64,000 bases of DNA from positions 6,180,449-6,244,448 of the forward strand of contig NC_033625.1 in assembly GCF_001540865.1 (NCBI RefSeq), read 5' to 3'. Shown here piece by piece: positions 57,447 through 64,000 of the stretch (positions within the stretch are counted from its first letter, which is position 1; every line of letters begins with the position of its first letter). Below the pieces are notes generated by a model. The model saw only the letters and a program-made list of their open reading frames with translations. It ran no database searches and was not told the origin of the DNA. The stretch is from Ananas comosus. Its lineage: Eukaryota; Streptophyta; Magnoliopsida; Poales; Bromeliaceae. A program made the position numbers and the translations under genes.

Positions 57447-60266
57447 CTAACCTAATGCACAATCAGTGAGAAGTGTTTTTTGTTTCGTTGTTTCCAAAAA
57501 AAACTCACCATTTGTGAACAAGTAAGAGAAAAGAAGTTCATTCCAAGCATCTGGAACTCCAGGGAGACACCAGTGGCTGCAATCCAGATCGGGAGAAGGG
57601 TAATTCCAAGTGCCAATATGAGCATCACTTCGGAACAAACCCATCGAAGTAACGTTCAGCAAAGTCACGGGAACTCTCATATTGGTAACCACATCATTGA
57701 GAATTTTACCAAATTCACTCTTGTCCTCAAAAGATGGCTGTTTCGATACATTGCACCCCTTTCCGTTTGAGCCACTAAGTTACCACAAAAACACAAAAAG
57801 CTAGCAATTATATTATGAAGGAAAACATACAGACAATCCAGGACCTCTAGCGCATTTTGAAATGAGTGCCTAAACTTTTGACAGCATTTTTGTGGTACAT
57901 TTTAAGATGTTTCATGTATAGATGAACTTCATGATTTAATGCCTTCAACCATTAAAGCTGTCATTCATCATAACGCATCCAGATTTTACCTGCTCTTTTG
58001 AGTGGCAACAGGCTTTATATGTTCTAATAAGTTGGATCATCGTAGGCTTTACCTACACTAAACTTATTTTCATCTGAACTTTGCTGTTGTATTTGGTTCT
58101 AGTTTCTAGATGATGCATTTGCAATATGTGCCCTGTTTCCAACATTTTTTTAATATTTTGCAGAAATTTCCAATTCAATGAAACACCCCCAAAAATTGCC
58201 AGAAATTAAAGAGATGACAGTTTATTATGATTTCCATACTGAAACTTAAATTCGACCTATCTTCATATTTTCTTTATGCTGACACTTATAGGTCTTCTAG
58301 CAGGTTTCATGTAATTTCACCAAATCAACAATCTCTTTTAGAGATCGAATGTACTTTATTTGATATTGCCATGTTGCCATCAAATGGATCTTGCAGCAGT
58401 ATCCACTCTTTTCTGCCTTTTGCATTCAGGACACATCACTGACCTTTGAATGCGAAAGGAGTAGGTTTCTGGACCAAAAGGATCTGCTGATAAAACCTCC
58501 TCAGTGTAGAAATGCGACAGTAAATTATCTTAAAATTCGAGGGGTCCAACACAATGAATGTGCATTGTATCCGCCTTAACATTTTCTAGAAACTTGTCTT
58601 ACCCTTCCATAGAACCTCAAACATCACTGCATAAAAACTAGCATCTACTTATCAGGTGCAAACTTCTGTTTTTTTTTTTGTTTTTGTTTTTTTTTTTTTT
58701 GGTGAAAAGTTGAGGTGAACTTTGCATGTCAGTTCCGAATCCAGTGGTTATAGAAGAACTAATGTCATTCCTGTAATCCAGTGGATATAGAAAACAAACT
58801 AAGTTGCAGTTCCAGAGACTTCAAGAATGTTTTGGAACAAATGAGATGCGCACCTCCAATGAGAAGGCTCATAAGTCCTGAAAAAGACTTGAGTTCTATT
58901 TGTGTCTACGATCTTTTCTACCCACGACGCCCAAGTGTGCAAAGCCATTCTAAAGGCAGCATTGATGGGCATCCCAAGCTTGAGTCGTCCTCCGGCCTGG
59001 AAATGGCGACCCCTGTTGAAAAATCCGACGTGAAAATAGTATAAGGAAACAATATAAACATCATAAGGCATTATTCATAACCATATACGTTTTATAAGAA
59101 CAAACACTATGCATTCGCTTTAGCTTCTAAGTCACGAAGCTCAAACTATATAAATGTTTTGTCCATAATTAGTACAGGCAAATCATGCAGCAAAGCATAC
59201 CAGAGTCACAACATACACCTTAGAACATTCAGATTCCCGGGAGTGAAATGTTATTAATTACCTGTTTATTTTTTGAATCTTCTACATATTAATCAAATTT
59301 TACGCAAATTATGAATCAAAAAATTTCATAGAAATTTAGAAGAAAAGGAAACGGATGTTGCACAATGACAGAAATAGTACAGAAATCTTGCTAACAAGTA
59401 AAAAGACACCTTAGATCTATAAAGAGAAGTTGTTTTTTGCAGTACAAACTACTACATTCATAAATGTGTTATCAAGATAGGCAGAAACTTTGAGCTACAA
59501 ATAAAGTGAAAGAATTGAGAGCCAAAAAGTGCGCAACTTACACATGAAACAGTTTACTTCGAGTCCACCAATGGCCAGAATTGAATACAAGAATATCCGA
59601 ATCAACCCACTTACTACTTATCTCATCCACCTTGTCCAGCTCGAGTATCGCCCGGACCCTTCTAGGCCCGTGCTTCGGCGGCGAACCCTGCCGCACCAAG
59701 AACACAGAGCGGAAGAACTCCACACTAAGATTATATCTCTCAAACCTAACACCCAAGAAGCGAACCGTCTTTGTGATCTCACTCCCGTTCACCTCATAAA
59801 CGTTCCCTGGATCTCCCACCCCACTCATAAGCATACAAATCAAAGACTCCCACTGCGTCCGGCTCATCGAGTCGCCCACGAAAACAACACGTTTCCCCCT
59901 AACCGATTCGAGCACATTATGAGGACTAAACTTGGGCAAATCGCAATGCCGAGGCTTCCACCTCAATTTAAGATACCCACTATCCTTTCTCCCATTTGCC
60001 AAGCAATTGAAACCACGCTCCGCAAAAGGGCATTTTGAGCTATTATACAGCGGGTATGAATCATCGAAAACCCAATCACCATCAAATACATCACAAAAAC
60101 CCTTCTTGATGATGAATCCAGATAACAAGCTCCCCCTACAGGGGAATCGACGCAAATAGAGATGGATAACTGATCCAATAACTACAGCAGAAGAAACTAT
60201 GAAGAAGATTAGGGCAATAGAGTCAAATACCAACCCCGAAACCCACGATTTCCGAGTCCTACTCAT
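57447..60266 (-). CDS. TBL: TRICHOME BIREFRINGENCE-LIKE polysaccharide O-acetyltransferase
   Basis: Predicted Golgi type II membrane protein of the TBL/PMR5 family, which O-acetylates wall polysaccharides; remembered similarity is best to Arabidopsis TBL10/TBL11 (TBL10 acts on rhamnogalacturonan I). Exons on the minus strand: 60266-59542, 59012-58854 and 57774-57447, joining in frame to 403 aa. The 59542 donor is GT|GTAAGT. Residues 15-38 form the membrane anchor. The PMR5N domain (about 57-112) has CDVFDGDWVFDDSYPLYN and CPFAERGFNCLANGR. The catalytic Ser motif is GDSMSRTQWESL (GDS at 131-133). The second catalytic motif, DxxH, is DCSHWCLPGVPDAWNELL (D359, H362). EPSHWSGSNGKGCNVS spans the exon 2-3 junction. 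A strong donor at 57508 could instead splice to 56507, replacing the last 20 residues with GWRQLGR; both endings preserve all motifs. The substrate is inferred, not shown. Confidence 0.9.
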
Positions 60267-60419
60267 TTCCCCCCAAATCCACGATCAAACCTACTTAATT
60301 GAAACAAGAAATCGGCGATAACATACGAAACGAAGAGGAAATTGGAGGGGAAAAGAGGCGTAACCGGATTGAGGGGGCGATTCGTTGATGATTCTTCCTT
60401 GTTTATAGTCGAATCGGAG

Positions 60420-60428
60420 AAACCCTAA
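60420..60428. promoter_or_regulatory. Telo-box-like motif upstream of the TBL gene
   Basis: AAACCCTAA lies about 155 bases upstream of the TBL start codon, in its probable leader or promoter. Telo-boxes are common near transcription starts of plant housekeeping genes. Function here is inferred from the motif alone. Confidence 0.35.
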
Positions 60429-60724
60429 TCCTAGATGTTGAGATCGCACGCGCATGCACACACTCTTTCTCTTTCCCGCTCCCGCGCGCGAAGAATTTGG
60501 CGGGGGCGCGGGAAGAGAGGGGTGGGTCCGGTTGGTAGTCCACCGACCGAGGGTATTTTCGGTGTTTTACGATTAGTTTAGTTCTTTTTCTTTTTCTTTT
60601 TTTCTTTTTTTTTTTTTTTTTTCTTTTCAGAGCCCACTGTATCTGCTACGGATTGAGGGAAGGGGATCGCAAAATAGATAGTATTTTCTATGTGAGCTGA
60701 TTGTGTTAGTGGAGCACCCGGTAG

Positions 60725-61317
60725 TAGGGGTGTAAACGAGTCCAACACGAGCGAGCTAAGATCGACTTGTGTTCAGCTCGTTTAATAAACGAGTCGAATA
60801 TGAGCTGACTCGTTAAAATATCGAGCCGAAAAATTCAGTTCTTGTTCGGCTCGTCAATAAACGAGCTGAACACGAGCTGGCTCACGAGCTGGCCAACAAA
60901 CAATAAGTTAAAAAAATTAGATTGAATATATATAAAAAATAATTTTATAAAATCTTATTCATTAGATTTTGATTTAATAATTGAAATTTTACACATAATG
61001 AGTCCTTTTATAATTAAGCTCGTATTTATATTGTTATTTTGCTAAAAATTAAATAATAAAAATATATTATATATAATTATTTATTTATATATAAAAATAT
61101 AAATTATATAAATATAAAATATATGTATTCGAGTTGTTATCGAGCCAAACACGAGCGAGCTGACCCAGCTCGTGCAGCTCACTCGTATTCGGCTCATTTA
61201 GTAAACAAANGAAAAATTCATATTCGGCTCGTTTATTAAACGAGCGATTCGATTTCGAGTTTATTTCGAGCTGAATACAAGCTGGCTCGCGAACAGCGAA
61301 CCGGATTGCCACCCCTA
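60725..61317. mobile_element. hAT-like non-autonomous element (CGAGC-rich)
   Basis: Ends TAGGGGTGTAAACGAG and GATTGCCACCCCTA; imperfect 8-bp flanks CCCGGTAG and TCCAGTAG. The interior is dominated by CTCGTTTAATAAACGAG palindromes. An isolated N is at 61210. Non-coding. Confidence 0.65.
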
Positions 61318-61686
61318 TCCAGTAGTGACTAGTTTTTGAAAGATTATATTATAAATATTAGGACTGACTAGGCTAGTTTTTATTATGTTTTATTTTCATG
61401 AGAGGTGACGGTGTATACATTACGAATCATGTATGCACAGTATGATTTTATGCTATAGTTTTATTGATGTCAGCTCTGATATTTATTGTAGTAGATATTT
61501 AATTATATTTTGCAGGTTTAGACGCATCGTGTGCATAGGGCTCTCCGTACATGCGGTGAATTTATTGGTGCGCCCAAATTTCTGCTGCAACGCGGGACGT
61601 GGCAGATTAAATTAAACACGAGCTAACATCATAAGTAATGCAATCTTGTAAGTTGTTCTACGTAGTGGTAGTTTATTGGTTGGTAC

Positions 61687-62459
61687 TAGGAATGTAAATG
61701 ATGCCCGATCCGGCACGTCCTCGAGCCGGGCTACAGCGCGATGCGAATACTGTAGCCTCCGTGTCAGACAGACCCGGCCCAAGCCTTCTGGCCATGTTGG
61801 GCCACTCCTCTGGGGCCCGACGATCCAGCGCGGCACGGCTCGAAACGTGCTTGAACCGTACCGGGTCGAGAAGAGGCGGGTGGCCCGGTACAACACGGCT
61901 CGCTTGGGCCATGCCAACCGGGCCAGCACGGCCCAGTCCCCCAAGGCACAAGTGCCTTAGGCCTTGGGGCCTAAGCTTCTAGGGAGAAGGGCAAAAGCTC
62001 TCCTCCCAGGGTCTAACCTTGGAATGAGTGATTTTGGTCCAATAAACTAAAGAATTTTGATTCATTAGATCAAAATCTCATTTCATTTTTTTTTCTCAAA
62101 AAAAAAAAAAAACAAATTTATTAATTTTTTAAAAAAAATAAATATTTACTATATTATAATTATTTTTATAAATTTTTAACGATTTAATCAAAATATTAAT
62201 TTAAATAAAAATATTTATTATTTATATTTTAAATTTTATACTAAATTTTTAAAAAAAATATATAAAAATAAATACTTTAAGAGCCCGGCCCGAAGCACGG
62301 CCCGGCCCGGCACAGCCCGTGCCTTCCAGGCCGAAGGGCCATGCCGTACCGGAGGCTAGGCAGCTCGACTTGCCATGGCCCAACCCAAAATAGAAGCCGG
62401 GCCGTGCCAGGCCGGGCCGGGCTGGCTACTAGCCTGTTTCGGCTTTCAGTACAACCCTA
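61687..62459. mobile_element. hAT-like non-autonomous element (GGCCCGGC-rich)
   Basis: Left end TAGGAATGTAAATGATGCCC and right end TACAACCCTA, with a perfect 8-bp target duplication GTTGGTAC at 61679-61686 and 62460-62467. Very GC-rich arms (GGCCCGGCCC) surround an AT-rich centre. The open frames on both strands in the GC-rich arms are not genes. Confidence 0.85.
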
Positions 62460-62467
62460 GTTGGTAC

Positions 62468-63300
62468 TATCACATGAAAAATTCTAGAATACAATAGGTA
62501 TATTGGTGACGTAGCGTAACAAGCCAATCAAATATTTCGTTTTAGGGATATATGTCCCATCATGATTATAAAAAAATATTTTTATTATATTTTTGTTTGA
62601 AAAGAAAGAATGTGATTGACTTGTTATTGATGACGTGGTGCCAGTGTGATAGTGTAGAATTCCTCCTATCACATATATTGGACAACCTGGTTTATAGAGG
62701 ATCCATTACCAACCACAAGAAAGTTTGTTGACAAGTTATTCCTTTTTTTTTTTTNTATTCTTTTTTTTTTTTACTTTTACTGTAGCAAGTAAACTTCTAG
62801 AAAGGCCATTAATTGAAACAGTACTTAGTAAATAAAGAGGCTACAGTTGTTTTAATTTTAATATCATCATATATATTAAAACTAATTTTTGGAGGTAAAA
62901 AACAGAAGCTTTAATTTAAATTCTTCTTTAAGTGGCTCTACTCTCCATTAATTTCGAAAATAGGATTGTTAATTATTCCTTGAACATGGTCAAAACAACA
63001 GAATCATATAAAAATGGTTTTTGAAAAATTTCTTAATATAATATTATTTAGTCGAAATTCATAATCATTCAACATAACTTCAACTAATTTTGAGGACTTA
63101 GTGATGTTTGGTTTCTCAAAAAGTTGTGGAAAAACTATTTTCTAAAAAAAAAAAAATCATGAAAAACATTCTTTCCATAGCAAAAATCAGCAAAAAAAAA
63201 AGAAACCAGAAAAACTAGTCTTATAAATCGAACGAACTTAAAATCAGTTTGCGATGCAACTCATCCAACCATTTGTACTCTGCTCATTTCTGTACCAAGA
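62468..63300. other. AT-rich intergenic DNA
   Basis: No gene or element recognised. Poly-T tracts surround the isolated N at 62755. Confidence 0.5.
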
Positions 63301-63565
63301 GAGGCTTAAAGAACATCTATGCGAAAAGGAACATGCACAAGAAGAACCCAACAGAGGGATACGAACAAAAACATTGTGACAAATCTCCCCGCAGAGAATC
63401 GGTCTAATCAACAATATCATTGCTTTACGATTCGTTGTGTCGAACGGCCGACTAAACCGTCTATTAGTGGGAGGCTCCCCATATATAAATTTTTTTCCAA
63501 AATATACGTAGGGATGAAGAAACTAAAATTTACATCAATTCCGCAAAGCATTCAACTTCCAGCTC

Positions 63566-63902
63566 TTAATTGATGGCTATAGGGGTAATTCTCTTCTTGG
63601 TAGGCTTATTCGGTGCGGAGTTCTTGGTTGACGTTGATGATGGTTGTGTTCCTTCCCCGGCCTTTGAATCTGTCTCCTTGTCGACTTTGCGCCCAATATC
63701 TTCCTTGTCGACTTCCATATTGTCCACCATTTCAGGCTTCAGGCTGCTCATATTTGCATTCCCTTCCACAGATTTCTTTTCATCTATACCCCACAAAAAA
63801 AAAAGAAGAAAAAAAGAATGAAAGAGATCATTTAAGGATGAAGTTCAATCAAAACATCAATTGCAACAAGAACCTAATCGTGCTTCCGTGTTCAGCAATT
63901 CA
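63566..63902 (-). CDS. 3' end of a gene running off the window, possibly FAS2
   Basis: Partial gene on the minus strand. The last exon (63783-63566) follows a good acceptor (T-rich tract, GTATAG) and encodes EKKSVEGNANMSSLKPEMVD, NMEVDKED and a charged, Ser/Thr-rich tail ending KPTKKRITPIAIN. A 29-base exon at 63902-63874 (ELLNTEARL) joins it in frame through a split Asp codon, but its donor (TTAG|GTTC) is weak. The KKRITPIAI ending recalls the C-terminus of the WD40 chromatin assembly factor CAF-1 subunit FAS2, a histone H3-H4 chaperone subunit. This rests on memory of a short tail only, and no WD40 repeat is in the window. It could be another nuclear protein. Confidence 0.6.
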
Positions 63903-64000
63903 CTAAGTAAAAAGAAAATGAAAGTTAAGGAGTAAAATGTGATGGCAGTCCTCAAACCTTCAACAAATTGCAATTTGGCGGCTATTAGTCAATTTAAAGT

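Noticed and set aside
59529..60038. 169-codon plus-strand frame over TBL exon 1
   Set aside because: Antisense to a strongly supported coding exon with intact PMR5N and GDS motifs.
61612..61982. Several overlapping open frames at 61.6-62.0 kb
   Set aside because: They lie in the GC-rich arm of a hAT-like element with a perfect 8-bp target duplication.

Overview
This is nuclear DNA from a flowering plant, almost certainly a monocot. The evidence is three plant cell-wall or developmental genes with intact introns, very GC-rich coding exons set in AT-rich intergenic DNA (a commelinid-type contrast), tRNA-derived SINEs, CACTA, hAT and Mutator-type non-autonomous elements, and long (TA)n tracts. 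Pineapple-like (Bromeliaceae) is my guess from the overall look, but the sequence does not prove a species. There are no bacterial, CRISPR or prophage features. One long gap (7987-8925) and seven isolated N bases are present.

Genes. (1) 18833-21727, plus strand: a five-exon GUX/PGSIP-type GT8 glucuronosyltransferase predicted to add GlcA side chains to xylan in the Golgi; the spliced model is exactly in frame, 668 aa. (2) 44570-45343, plus: a single-exon HECATE-type bHLH transcription factor. (3) 57447-60266, minus: a three- or four-exon TRICHOME BIREFRINGENCE-LIKE (PMR5N + DUF231) wall-polysaccharide O-acetyltransferase, closest in memory to TBL10/TBL11. (4) 63566-63902, minus: the last one or two exons of a gene that continues past the right edge, possibly the CAF-1 subunit FAS2. 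Two of the three complete genes act on Golgi wall polysaccharides, but they are separated by 35 kb and nothing suggests a functional cluster.

Layout. 1-18.8 kb is repeat-dense intergenic DNA: hAT-like, CACTA, SINE, two families of (TA)n-flanked inverted-repeat elements (called A and B here), the gap, an exon-like fragment at 9.4 kb and a plastid-type 23S rRNA scrap at 15.9 kb. 18.8-22 kb is the GUX gene. 22-28.8 kb is a nest of MITE, MULE and hAT copies, including a family-B element split by two opposite MULE-type insertions. 28.8-35.4 kb is AT-rich intergenic DNA with nothing recognisable. 35.4-41.4 kb is another A/B cluster plus a local assembly duplication. 44.4-45.4 kb is the HEC gene. 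47.2-54.9 kb is the densest repeat block, with A/B, CACTA, SINE, and two abutting elements with 9-bp target duplications. 55-60.5 kb is the TBL gene and possible 3' exons. 60.7-62.5 kb is two hAT-like elements, then the partial gene at the edge.

The most unusual signal is in the A and B elements. Each copy carries a hairpin 'cassette' just inside its two ends; the cassette differs between copies, matches between the two ends of one copy, and its types are shared between two families whose interiors are unrelated. Many mobile-element boundaries here are supported by target-site duplications I could read directly.
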